Below, one piece after another: positions 7,468 through 14,947 of a stretch of 25,348 bases of DNA. The notes under the pieces are model-generated. The model was not told the origin of the DNA. It saw only the letters and a list, made by a program, of their open reading frames with translations, and did no database searches. Position numbers and translations under genes: made by a program. The stretch spans positions 1 to 25,348 of the forward strand of contig CAZZKF010000032.1 of NCBI GenBank assembly GCA_964654995.1, written 5' to 3'. The stretch comes from CAZZKF01 sp964654995. Its GTDB lineage: Bacteria; Pseudomonadota; Alphaproteobacteria; CAZZKF01. Numbering within the stretch: the first letter of the stretch is position 1; the number at the start of each line of letters is the position of its first letter.

Positions 7468-8874
7468 ATGACGGACGGGTCTGTCTGGAAACGGCTGAGC
7501 CGGGCAATGATCGCCGCCGCCATTCTCGGCATGGCACAGATCGGCGCGGCCCGGGCCGCCGGTGATCGCGCCTTGGGCGACGAGGCGGTGGATCTGTTGC
7601 AGGAATACCTGCGCATCGATACCGTCAATCCGCCGGGCAACGAGGCCCGGGCGGCGGATTTCTTCGCCCGGATCTTCGAGGCCGAGGGCATTCGCTACAC
7701 CCGCGTCGAATCGGCGCCCGGCCGGGCCAGCATCTGGGCCCGGCTCGAGGGCAACGGCGGCCCGGCGCTGATGCTGCTCAATCACACCGATGTGGTGCCG
7801 GCGGATCCGCGCCAGTGGAGCGCCGGCCCGCTCTCGGGCCTGATACGCGACGGCTATCTCTATGGCCGCGGCGCGCTGGACATGAAATCGGGTGGCATTA
7901 TCGAGCTCGTCGCCTTTCTGGCGTTGCACCGCTCCGGCCGTCCGCTGGCCCGCGACGTCATCTTTCTGGCCGCCGCCGACGAGGAAGCCGGCGGCCTTTA
8001 CGGCGTCGGCTGGCTGGTCAGGAATCGCCCGCAACTGTTCCGCAACGTCGCCTTTGCCCTGAACGAGGGCGGCGTCGGCGCCCGCATTGCGGGGCGTGAG
8101 GTGTTCACCGTCGAGGTCACCCAGAAGATCCCGCTGTGGCTGCGTCTCTCGGTGACCGACGCGCCAAGCCACGGCTCGCAGCCGCATGCGACCAGCTCGG
8201 TGGTGCGTCTGATCGAGGCGCTTTACCGGATTCGTTCGCAGGCCTTCGAGCCGCGCATCGTGCCGGCGGTCGACCGCTACTTCAAGGCGCTGGCGGCGCT
8301 TGAGACCGGACCGCGGCGTGCCGATTTCGCCGATATGGAGGCGGCCATCCGCCGCCCCGGTTTCCTCGAGGACCTGCGCCAGTCATCGCCGTTCTATCAT
8401 GCACTGACGCGCGATACCTGTGCGATCACCCGCCTTCAGGGCTCGGCCAAGATCAATGTCATTCCGGCCACCGCCGTCGCCGAGCTTGACTGCCGGCTGC
8501 TGCCTGACCGCAACCCCGACGACTTCATAAGGTCGCTGCGCGCGCGGCTCGCCGATCCGGGCATTCGGATCGAGCGGCTGATGGCCTTCTCGCCGGCGAT
8601 TTCAACCACCAAGACGGCGCTCTACCGGGCGATCGAGTCGGTGATTGCCGCCCGCCGGCCGGGCGCCGTGGTGGTGCCGGGGGTGACCACCGGCTTTACC
8701 GACAGCCATTTCCTGCGCGATCTCGGGATTCCCGCCTACGGTTTCATGCCGCTGGTGCTGGGTGCCGATGATCGCCGCCGGGTTCACGGCAATGACGAGC
8801 GGGTCAACATCGACGAACTTCGTCATGCCGTCGACCTGTTCTACGAGGTGGTGGCAAGAATCGCCCATGAGTGA
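7468..8874 (+). CDS. exported M20-family zinc metallopeptidase (carboxypeptidase/deacylase type)
   Basis: The 468-residue protein carries a Sec signal peptide (basic start, hydrophobic MIAAAILGMAQIG, cleavage about ARA-AG at residue 30), so it should act in the periplasm. The M20 metal ligands are recognisable: H106 in LLNHTDVVP, the bridging D138 in GRGALDMKSGG, the general base and ligand pair E172-E173 in AADEEAGG, and the C-terminal H440 in RRVHGNDERVN. The dimerisation (lid) domain lies roughly between residues 210 and 330. M20 enzymes remove C-terminal residues from peptides or N-acyl groups from amino acids; the exact substrate is not readable. ATG 7468 is preceded by a clear GGGGGGAG site (7453-7460). 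The gene starts back to back with the aminotransferase and may share a control region with it. Confidence 0.9.
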   Translation: MTDGSVWKRLSRAMIAAAILGMAQIGAARAAGDRALGDEAVDLLQEYLRIDTVNPPGNEARAADFFARIFEAEGIRYTRVESAPGRASIWARLEGNGGPALMLLNHTDVVPADPRQWSAGPLSGLIRDGYLYGRGALDMKSGGIIELVAFLALHRSGRPLARDVIFLAAADEEAGGLYGVGWLVRNRPQLFRNVAFALNEGGVGARIAGREVFTVEVTQKIPLWLRLSVTDAPSHGSQPHATSSVVRLIEALYRIRSQAFEPRIVPAVDRYFKALAALETGPRRADFADMEAAIRRPGFLEDLRQSSPFYHALTRDTCAITRLQGSAKINVIPATAVAELDCRLLPDRNPDDFIRSLRARLADPGIRIERLMAFSPAISTTKTALYRAIESVIAARRPGAVVVPGVTTGFTDSHFLRDLGIPAYGFMPLVLGADDRRRVHGNDERVNIDELRHAVDLFYEVVARIAHE

Positions 8875-8955
8875 TGGCGGCGGCCGCCTTCAGCCGCCGG
8901 ACCGGGCCGCACGCCAGGCAGCCAATGCAAATGTCGATTGCATCGCAAAGGGAAA

Positions 8956-9030
8956 TGGTGGGCGCGGCTGGGATTGAACCAGCGACCCCTACGATGTCAA
9001 CGTAGTGCTCTCCCGCTGAGCTACGCGCCC
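8956..9030 (-). tRNA. tRNA-Val (anticodon GAC)
   Basis: On the minus strand a complete cloverleaf can be read. The acceptor 5' strand GGGCGCG (9024-9030) pairs with CGCGCCC. The anticodon stem CTACG/CGTAG encloses the loop TTGACAT with anticodon GAC (Val). The T-loop is TTCAATC, followed by discriminator A and an encoded CCA (8956-8958). Total length is 75 bases. Confidence 0.95.
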
Positions 9031-9069
9031 GAACCAACGGGCCGGTCCGGCCCGGTGTGAACAGGCCGG

Positions 9070-9097
9070 ACTATAATCAAAACGAAACCGCACGCAA
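9070..9097 (-). promoter_or_regulatory. sigma-70-type promoter for tRNA-Val
   Basis: On the minus strand TTGCGT (9092-9097) and TATAGT (9070-9075) are separated by 16 bases, close to -35/-10 consensus. The predicted start would be about 30 bases before the mature tRNA 5' end, leaving a short leader that contains a GGCCGG-rich palindrome. Confidence 0.5.
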
Positions 9098-9148
9098 CCC
9101 CCGAAGGGCTGCTGCTGCCGGCGTCGACCGGCGACAGGATCGTCGGCT

Positions 9149-9508
9149 TCAGGCAGCCAGCACCTTGTCGATTTCCTGGACCAGGTCGCGCAGGTGGAAG
9201 GGTTTGGACAGAACCCGCGTGCGGCTGGGCACGCCGTTCTGGGGATTGAGCGCGACCGCCGCAAAGCCGGTGATGAACATGATCCGCATGTCCGGTGCCT
9301 TCTGACTGGCGAGGCGGGCCAGCTCGATTCCGTCCATGCCCGGCATGACGATATCGGTGAGCAGAAGGTCGAAGGCGGCGGCGTCAAGAAGCGGCAGCGC
9401 CGAAAGGCCGGAATCCGCCGACTCCACTTCATGACCCGCCTTCTGCATGGCCCGCTTCAGGAGCTTGCGCAGCGATGCGTCGTCTTCCACCAGAAGGATC
9501 TTGGCCAT
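9149..9508 (-). CDS. cpdR: CpdR-type single-domain response regulator
   Basis: This 119-residue protein consists of one receiver domain and nothing else. It has the acidic pocket (E8, D9, D10 in LLVEDD), the phospho-acceptor D52 in LLLTDIVMPGMDG, the switch Thr T80 in FITG, and K102 in LSKPFH. The stretch MFITGFAAVALNP is the hallmark I associate with CpdR. In Caulobacter, unphosphorylated CpdR is the adaptor that places ClpXP at the pole and primes it to degrade cell-cycle substrates; the CckA-ChpT phosphorelay switches it off. It would do the same job here. Neighbouring genes are a divergent N-formylglutamate amidohydrolase and tRNA-Val downstream. The ATG at 9508 has only a weak Shine-Dalgarno sequence, but the product starts exactly where receiver domains start. 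Confidence 0.88.
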   Translation of the reverse strand: MAKILLVEDDASLRKLLKRAMQKAGHEVESADSGLSALPLLDAAAFDLLLTDIVMPGMDGIELARLASQKAPDMRIMFITGFAAVALNPQNGVPSRTRVLSKPFHLRDLVQEIDKVLAA

Positions 9509-9791
9509 GAATTCCGCTCAACAAGGAAAAGCGTCGGAAACCCCGACATGCGCCCCGCTGCCGCCCGCCGGGGCCACCTGCCAAGGCTAGGGTCTAAAAG
9601 TTAATCAACCGGAAAGACAACGGCAAGACCGCGGCCTGAAACGGCACCGCAACCGCCCGGCTTGCCTGGGTGGCGCCTGCTACCGTACTCTTCTCCCGAG
9701 GCCTCTGCCAACCGTGATCGGGGAGCCACCAGCAATCGTGCCCGGCGTGGAAAAACAACAGGCAAGAGCGGACGCGAGCCTGCCGGCGGCG

Positions 9792-10679
9792 ATGACCATC
9801 TGTGTGCCGCCTTTTCAGACCACGCCCGTGGTGTTCAATTCGCCGCACAGCGGCCGCTATTACCCGCCGGCGTTTCTTGCCCAGGCGCGGCTTGGCAAGG
9901 AGCTTCTGCGCCGCGCCGAAGACGCCTTCGTCGATCATCTGTTCGCGGCCGCACCGCGCCATGGCGCGCCTTTGATCGCGGCTCGTTATGCCCGCACCTT
10001 CATCGATCTCAACCGCGATGCCTTCGAGCTCGATGCCGCGATGTTCGCGGAACCGCTGCCGGCCTACGTCAAGACCGATTCACTGCGCGTCGCCGACGGG
10101 CTCGGCACACTGGCGCGGGTGGTCGGGAACGGCGTCGAGATCTACCGCGCCAAGCTGCCCTTTGCCGAGGCTCTGCATCGCATCGAGCGCATCTACCGGC
10201 CCTATCACGCTGCGGTTCAGCGCTGGCTGGCCGAGACCCGGCGGCGCTTTGGCGTTGCCGTGCTGATCGACTGTCATTCGATGCCGTCGAGCCGCGGGCG
10301 CGGCGCCGGTGCCGCCGATATCGTTCTTGGCGACCGCCACGGCCAGAGCTGCGACCCGGCGCTGATCGATGTGGCCGAGCAGACGCTTGCCGCCGCAGGC
10401 TATCGGGTGGTGCGCAACCGACCCTATGCCGGCGGCTTCTTCACCGCCCGGTACGGCACCCCGGCGGCCGGCTTTCACGCCCTCCAGATCGAAATCGCAC
10501 GTGACCTCTATATGGACGAGGCTCACCTCGTCCCGCACGCCCATATGGCGGCGCTCAAATCGGATCTCGAGAAATGGATGGCGGCGCTGGTGCGGTTCGT
10601 CGACCAAAAGTGGACCGGACCGGGCCTGGGAGGCCAAAAAAAAGGCCACCCCGGCGATGCCAGAGCGGCCCAAGTTTAG
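9792..10679 (+). CDS. N-formylglutamate amidohydrolase family protein
   Basis: The product carries the full motif set of the N-formylglutamate amidohydrolase family: FNSPHSGRYYP near the N-terminus, ARTFIDLNRD, LIDCHSMPSS, RNRPYAGGFFTARYG, and ALQIEIARDLYMDE. The founding enzyme hydrolyses N-formyl-L-glutamate to formate and glutamate (last step of one histidine-degradation route). No hut genes are nearby, so the real substrate is open. I chose ATG 9792 (295 residues). A GTG at 9714 would add 26 residues, but that stretch has many A-ending codons unlike the rest. The last 12 or so codons, including a Lys-Lys from an A8 tract, are read across the antisense of a small-RNA terminator; the encoded tail KKGHPGDARAAQV is therefore probably not a conserved part of the enzyme. 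Confidence 0.88.
   Translation: MTICVPPFQTTPVVFNSPHSGRYYPPAFLAQARLGKELLRRAEDAFVDHLFAAAPRHGAPLIAARYARTFIDLNRDAFELDAAMFAEPLPAYVKTDSLRVADGLGTLARVVGNGVEIYRAKLPFAEALHRIERIYRPYHAAVQRWLAETRRRFGVAVLIDCHSMPSSRGRGAGAADIVLGDRHGQSCDPALIDVAEQTLAAAGYRVVRNRPYAGGFFTARYGTPAAGFHALQIEIARDLYMDEAHLVPHAHMAALKSDLEKWMAALVRFVDQKWTGPGLGGQKKGHPGDARAAQV
10636..10670 (-). terminator. Rho-independent terminator of the small RNA
   Basis: Minus strand: a 27-base segment (10644-10670) folds into a 12-bp stem (GGCCGC-side pairing with GTGGCC-side, including three G-U pairs) with the triloop AUC, followed directly by eight U (10636-10643). This is the strongest terminator in the window. Confidence 0.88.
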
Positions 10680-10740
10680 GGAGGAAACGCCCACGGGGGG
10701 CTGCAGCATCTGCGGATAGCCGCACGAACGATGCTGCATC
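10636..10740 (-). ncRNA. mmgR: small RNA resembling the MmgR/suhB (alpha-r8) family
   Basis: Minus-strand transcript of about 105 nt. The 5' hairpin pairs TGCAGCATC with GATGCTGCA (9 bp; 10730-10738 and 10702-10710), continues after a 5-base bulge as TGCGG/CCGCA, and has loop CTAT. A single-stranded linker follows, containing GGGCGTTTCCTCCCTAAA, whose core UUUCCUCCCU is the conserved unpaired anti-Shine-Dalgarno-like motif I recall for alpha-r8/MmgR RNAs. It ends in a 12-bp terminator hairpin plus eight U. In Sinorhizobium meliloti MmgR restrains polyhydroxybutyrate storage, and Rfam calls the family suhB RNA. The family assignment rests on memory of the motif; the structure itself is seen directly. 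The terminator half lies antisense to the end of the amidohydrolase gene. Confidence 0.75.
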
Positions 10741-10743
10741 CGT

Positions 10744-10772
10744 AATATGGGAACCGGATTTGGCAAAATCAA
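10744..10772 (-). promoter_or_regulatory. sigma-70-type promoter of the small RNA
   Basis: Minus strand: TTGATT (10767-10772) and CATATT (10744-10749) lie 17 bases apart. The predicted start falls at about 10737-10740, exactly where the 5' hairpin of the small RNA begins. Confidence 0.6.
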
Positions 10773-11114
10773 GACCTTTATGGGGTGTCCGTGCCAATGA
10801 AATCGCGGCATTCCTGGAGATTGCGTGGAATACAAAGAAAACATCGTATCATTCGCGTGTCACAATCCCGTGATCGGAATAAATATAAATATCTGAAATA
10901 TGGCTTTTGATCTTTTGTTGATTTGCTAAATATTTTTCACTGCTATTTATGCCTTTTCCACGATTAGATCATGAAGCCTGTGGATGCATGGTCCCCGGAA
11001 TCGTATTTTCATTTGTGTGTGCCTCCGCTCGACGCACATGAGGCGACATTTTGCCGGGCGTCACCCGGCACCGACCTGCCGAAAAGGCCGGTCTGGCCAT
11101 TCACGAGTCGCCGG
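10773..11114. other. intergenic region with an AT-rich island
   Basis: About 340 bases lie between the small-RNA promoter and the MFS gene. The part at about 10860-10970 is much richer in A and T than its surroundings (for example AAATATAAATATCTG). No convincing gene or RNA was found in it. Near the right end, TGCCGGG (11052-11058) and CCCGGCA (11064-11070) form a 7-bp hairpin about 45 bases after the MFS stop codon. It could end that transcript, but it lacks a U-tract. Confidence 0.5.
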
Positions 11115-12422
11115 CTACGGTCGGGCCGGCGCCATCGATCCGGGGTTGGGTGGCCGGTCGGGGGCGCGGGCGTAAACGGCAAGCGCCAGAACGAGGGCCG
11201 CGGCCAGAAACGCGAAGACGGTGCGATAGGCGGCTTCCGGAGCGATGCCGGCGGTGGCCGGAAAGGCGCCGACGATGATGCCGGTAAGCGCCTGAAAGAC
11301 CGCCACCCCGCCCATGCCGACAGTGTTGTTGACGGTCATGCCGCGCCCCGCCAGGGCGTCCGGATAGATTGCCCGGCCGTGGGTGATCAGCACCACGCTG
11401 TAGCCGTTGAACAGGCCGATCAGCGCCAACAATATCACCGCCAGTGCCGGTGGCGGTGCCGCAAGCGCGGCCAGCACGGCCAGCAACACGGCGTTGGCGC
11501 CGGCGCCAAGGATGACCAGGCGCTTGCGGGTGTTGAACCGCCGGTCCAGCGGCCCGAAGCAGAACAGGCCGGCGACCGCGGCCACCGCCATGATCACCAG
11601 GGCATTGCCGCGCGCCACCACGTCCATGGCGTGAACGTCGTGGAAATAGGGGCCGGCCCACAGCCCGAGAAGGCTGAACATGGTTGCATAGCCGACAAAC
11701 TGCATCGGCAGGAGATAGCGCAGTTCCGGGTTGGCCAGGACTTGCCTGAGCCCGCGCAGGGTCCGGGTCAGCGACTCCGGGTGCCGCCGCGCGGCCGCAT
11801 CGGCGGTGGACTCACCAAGCACTCTCGGCACCAGGGCGGCGAGCACGCCGGCGTAGACCACCAGCCCCCAGAACACGCCGCGCCAGCCGACGGCGTCGAC
11901 AATCAGGCCCATCGGGGCGGTGGCGAGCACGGTGCCGCCGTACCCCAAACCCATCACCAGCGCCGCCCGCCCGGCGAAGCGATCGGCCGGAAACCGCTGG
12001 CCGATCACCACCAGGCCGCCGATGAACAGGGCCGAGCAGCCGAGCCCCATCAGCGCCCGGCCGATCACCAGACCGGTCATCGACTGCGCCGCCGCAAAAA
12101 CCGCGATACCGATCGCCGTGAGCCCGAGAAAACCGGTCATGGTGCGGGCCGGCCCGAAGCTGTCGAGCAGAATACCGACGGCCAGCTGGGCGGCCGCGAA
12201 GGTCAGGAAAAAGGCTGCTGTCAGCGCCCCCAGTTGCTCCGGATCGAGGCTCAGGTCAACCGCCAGGTCGGGGGCGATGACGGCGACCGACGCGCGCAGG
12301 AACTGGCTCAGAACATAGGCCGCGGACAGCACCGCCAGAACCCGCAGGCTGTTGCGCGCATCATCACCTGTCGCTATGGGAGGGTGTGCTGTCATGCCAT
12401 TTTGGCGCCGCCTTGCGCGCAT
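11115..12422 (-). CDS. major facilitator superfamily transporter
   Basis: This 435-residue inner-membrane protein has about twelve hydrophobic spans in two halves joined by a charged loop (ESTADAAARRHPESLTRTLRGL, near residues 205-226). The loop between the second and third spans (LLDSFGPARTMTGFLG) corresponds to the MFS signature region between TM2 and TM3. The second half carries the matching LDRRFNTRKRLV loop. Such proteins move small solutes by uniport, symport or antiport; the substrate cannot be told. The start at ATG 12422 has AAGGA just upstream. An in-frame ATG at 12395 (MTAHPP) is an alternative that would remove a basic nine-residue N-terminus. The gene is divergent from the DUF427 gene across 100 bases. 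Confidence 0.9.
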   Translation of the reverse strand: MRARRRQNGMTAHPPIATGDDARNSLRVLAVLSAAYVLSQFLRASVAVIAPDLAVDLSLDPEQLGALTAAFFLTFAAAQLAVGILLDSFGPARTMTGFLGLTAIGIAVFAAAQSMTGLVIGRALMGLGCSALFIGGLVVIGQRFPADRFAGRAALVMGLGYGGTVLATAPMGLIVDAVGWRGVFWGLVVYAGVLAALVPRVLGESTADAAARRHPESLTRTLRGLRQVLANPELRYLLPMQFVGYATMFSLLGLWAGPYFHDVHAMDVVARGNALVIMAVAAVAGLFCFGPLDRRFNTRKRLVILGAGANAVLLAVLAALAAPPPALAVILLALIGLFNGYSVVLITHGRAIYPDALAGRGMTVNNTVGMGGVAVFQALTGIIVGAFPATAGIAPEAAYRTVFAFLAAALVLALAVYARAPDRPPNPGSMAPARP

Positions 12423-12522
12423 TTGTCCTTTGATGAGGCCCGGCTGCTGGTCATATCATGAATGCCTGTCGCAGGACGAGGCGACAGCGGTGCGGCAGCG
12501 GCAAGCAAGGAGACGAGCAGCC

Positions 12523-12807
12523 ATGGTCAAGGCAATGTGGAACGGGGCGGTACTGGCCGAATCGGACAGTTTCGAAAAGGTCGAGGGCAATGTCTATTTT
12601 CCCCCGGACAGCCTCAATCGGGAGTTTTTTCTCGACAGCGACACCACGACCTTCTGTCCCTGGAAGGGCACCGCCCATTATCTGACGATCATTGTCGATG
12701 GCGCCGAGAACCCGGATGCCGCCTGGTACTACCCGGACCCGAAAGACGCGGCGCGCCACATCAAGGACCATGTTGCCTTCTGGCGCGGCGTCGACGTCGA
12801 GGACTGA
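12523..12807 (+). CDS. DUF427 domain protein
   Basis: This 94-residue protein matches the small DUF427 family: MVKAMWNGAVLAES at the start, then VEGNVYFP, and the characteristic TTTFCPWKGTAHYLTI (residues 41-56) and AWYYPDPKDAARHIKDHVAFW. The family forms a small beta-rich cytosolic fold; I know no firm biochemical function, though members often occur in metabolic neighbourhoods. The reading frame is open upstream to 12352, but ATG 12523 is preceded by a good AAGGAGA site (12507-12513) and begins where the family begins, so I take that start. It is convergent with the DauA-like gene, with 36 bases between the stops. Confidence 0.88.
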   Translation: MVKAMWNGAVLAESDSFEKVEGNVYFPPDSLNREFFLDSDTTTFCPWKGTAHYLTIIVDGAENPDAAWYYPDPKDAARHIKDHVAFWRGVDVED

Positions 12808-12843
12808 GCCGGCGCATCCCGGCCGGTTGCCGGATTGCCGGGG

Positions 12844-13968
12844 TCAGGCGAACCGCGCCGGATCATAGGGCGCGGCGGTAACACCGTTTGCGGCCAGCGC
12901 CTCCGGCACAGCCCCGTGAACCAGCAAGCCGGCGATCAGCTCCCCCATCGCCGGGGCGGTCTGGATGCCGTAGCCCCCCTGGCCGACGAACCAGAAAAAG
13001 TCGCCGACCTGCGGATCCCAGCCGACCACCGGCACGCGGTCGGGGGCAAAGGTGCGCAGGCCCGCCCAGCGCCGCTCGATCCGCGGCACGGCGAGCGTCG
13101 TCGCCTTCTGCAGCCGGTCAACGGCAATCGCGATGTCGATCTCGTCCGGCTGGACGTCGCACGGCGGCATCGGCGTCTCGTCCGCCGGCGAGGCCAGAAT
13201 GCGTCCTGATTCCGGCTTGAAGTAGAAGTCTTCGTCGACATCCACGACCAGCGGCCAGTTGCTGACATCCACGCCTTCGGGGGCCGGCAGAATAATGATC
13301 GTGCGCCGCATGGGTGTGAGCCCGACGGCCTGCGCTCCGGCGAGGCCGGCGACCTCGTCACCCCAGGCGCCGGCGGCGTTGACCACGACGCTGGCGGTGA
13401 TCGGGCCGGCCGTGGTCTCGGCCAGCCAGTGGCCGCCTTGGCGGGCCAGGCCGGTCAGGCGGGCATGGGTGCGGACCTTGCCGCCGCGGGCACGCAGACC
13501 TTTGAGAAATCCCTGGTGGAGGGCGTGAACATCGATGTCACGGGCGTCCGGTTCGTACAGTCCGGCCACCGCATAGCCTTCGCGCAGGCACGGCACCTGG
13601 GCGCGAATCTCCTCGGCCGAGCGCAGCGAGATGTCGGCAACTGTGCCGGCAAGCTCGTTGGCGAGCGCCTCGAGCCGCGGCTGCTGATCGGCGCGCGCGA
13701 TATAAAGGGCGCCGCGGTCGCGCAGCAGCGGGCTGTCGGTAAATCCCTCGGGCGGCGCCGTGAACAGCGCCCTGGACGCCCGGGTGAGCGGCCGGATGTG
13801 AATATTGCCGTAGGATTCGACAAAAAAGGCGGCTGACCGCCCGGTCGTGTGATAGCCGGGCTGATCCTCGCCCTCGATGACGCAGACCGATCCGTGCCCG
13901 GCGAGGAAATAACCGGCCGATGCGCCGGCAATTCCGGCTCCGACAATCAGAATATCATACTGGGTCAT
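12844..13968 (-). CDS. FAD-dependent D-amino-acid dehydrogenase, DauA (D-arginine dehydrogenase)-like
   Basis: This 374-residue DAO-fold flavoenzyme has an N-terminal dinucleotide-binding motif (ILIVGAGIAGASAGY, 6-20), PGYHTTGRSAAFF (37-49) and VVNAAGAWGDEVAGLAG (195-211). The match to Pseudomonas D-arginine dehydrogenase as I remember it is close and nearly collinear. The residues binding the substrate carboxylate appear conserved (Y53, R222, Y249, R305), as does Q336. Two side-chain pocket residues differ: F48 for His and A87 for Glu. It should oxidise a D-amino acid or similar amine to the imino acid, but perhaps not D-arginine. The start is ATG 13968, where the FAD motif begins; the frame runs open to 14082. 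It is divergent from hisN across 190 bases. Confidence 0.85.
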   Translation of the reverse strand: MTQYDILIVGAGIAGASAGYFLAGHGSVCVIEGEDQPGYHTTGRSAAFFVESYGNIHIRPLTRASRALFTAPPEGFTDSPLLRDRGALYIARADQQPRLEALANELAGTVADISLRSAEEIRAQVPCLREGYAVAGLYEPDARDIDVHALHQGFLKGLRARGGKVRTHARLTGLARQGGHWLAETTAGPITASVVVNAAGAWGDEVAGLAGAQAVGLTPMRRTIIILPAPEGVDVSNWPLVVDVDEDFYFKPESGRILASPADETPMPPCDVQPDEIDIAIAVDRLQKATTLAVPRIERRWAGLRTFAPDRVPVVGWDPQVGDFFWFVGQGGYGIQTAPAMGELIAGLLVHGAVPEALAANGVTAAPYDPARFA

Positions 13969-14158
13969 GGGCTTTCTGCCGGGCTTGGATGCGGTTCGAT
14001 GGGGCGCGTGCCCGCCGACTTCGGCGCGACTGTGACCGATCTGGCGCGGGTTGACAAGACGCCGCGAGGAGACCGGTTGCAAAGCCGCCTCCGCACCGCA
14101 TAATGCCCGGTGCAGGCCGGCCGCGGGCGGCGCGGCCGCATGAGGGGGTGCGCGCCTG

Positions 14159-14947
14159 ATGACCGACTGGAACGCCTATCTCGCCTTTGCCGGCCGCCTT
14201 GCCGATCGGGCGGCGGAGATCACGCTGGCGCATTTCCGCACCCGTCTCGAGGTCTCGGACAAAAGCGCCGGGCCCCTGCTCGACCCGGTGACGCGGGCCG
14301 ATCGGGAAGCGGAAGCAGCGATGCGCGAGATGATCACCGAGACCTATCCCGATCACGGCATCATCGGCGAGGAATATGGTGTTCTTGCCGGCAGCGGTTC
14401 CCTGCGGTGGATTCTCGATCCCATAGACGGCACCCGCTCCTATATCTGCGGCATTCCGCTGTGGGGCACGCTGATCGCCCTGAATGATTCGGGGCGCCCG
14501 ATGATCGGGGTGGCCGATCTGCCGGCGCTCGGCGAGCGCTTCATCGGCGGGCCCGACGGCAGCTTTCTCGGGAACCGGCGGCTGCAAACCCGGGCGTGCG
14601 CGCGCCTTGAGGACGCGGTGATGTTCACCACCGACCCCGACATGTTTTCGAGCGAGGCTGAACGCGCCGCCTATGGCGATCTCGAGCGCCGGGTGCGGTT
14701 GCGCCGCTTCGGTGGCGATTGCTACGGCTATTGCATGCTCGCCTTCGGGCTCGTCGATCTGGTGGTCGAAGGCGATATCGATCCTTACGACATCCAGGCA
14801 TTGATCCCGGTGATCGAAGGTGCCGGCGGCCGGGTGAGCCGCTGGAACGGCAAGGATGCCAGCGATGGCGGGCTGATCGTTGCCGCCGGTAATGCGGCGC
14901 TTCATGCCCGCGCCGTTGCCTGTCTGGAGCGGGCCGATCGCGGTTAG
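14159..14947 (+). CDS. hisN: histidinol-phosphatase, inositol-monophosphatase type
   Basis: This 262-residue Mg-dependent phosphatase of the inositol monophosphatase family shows the metal-binding GEEYG (70-74), DPIDGTRSY (87-95) and the later YDIQALIPVIEGAGG with D211. The sequence RRFGGDCYGYCMLAFGLVDLVVEG is the pattern I associate with the HisN subgroup, which removes phosphate from L-histidinol phosphate (penultimate step of histidine synthesis) in alphaproteobacteria and actinobacteria. An inositol- or other sugar-phosphate phosphatase is the alternative. The ATG at 14159 follows AGGGGG at a spacing of about 10. Its stop overlaps the convergent hydrolase stop by 4 bases. Confidence 0.82.
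   Translation: MTDWNAYLAFAGRLADRAAEITLAHFRTRLEVSDKSAGPLLDPVTRADREAEAAMREMITETYPDHGIIGEEYGVLAGSGSLRWILDPIDGTRSYICGIPLWGTLIALNDSGRPMIGVADLPALGERFIGGPDGSFLGNRRLQTRACARLEDAVMFTTDPDMFSSEAERAAYGDLERRVRLRRFGGDCYGYCMLAFGLVDLVVEGDIDPYDIQALIPVIEGAGGRVSRWNGKDASDGGLIVAAGNAALHARAVACLERADRG

Noticed and set aside
8925..8943. ATGCAA/TTGCAT inverted repeat after tRNA-Val
   Set aside because: The stem is 6 bp, AT-containing and without a U-tract; it may mark tRNA 3' processing but cannot be supported as a terminator.
10574..10873. 99-codon plus-strand frame over the small-RNA locus
   Set aside because: It covers the terminator, hairpin and AT-rich region, has no coding bias, and lies antisense to a better supported RNA.
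10971..12461. 496-codon plus-strand frame opposite the MFS gene
   Set aside because: It is a long antisense shadow, common in GC-rich DNA. The minus-strand MFS protein has clear membrane spans, while this one is a low-complexity Gln/Arg/His/Gly-rich sequence.
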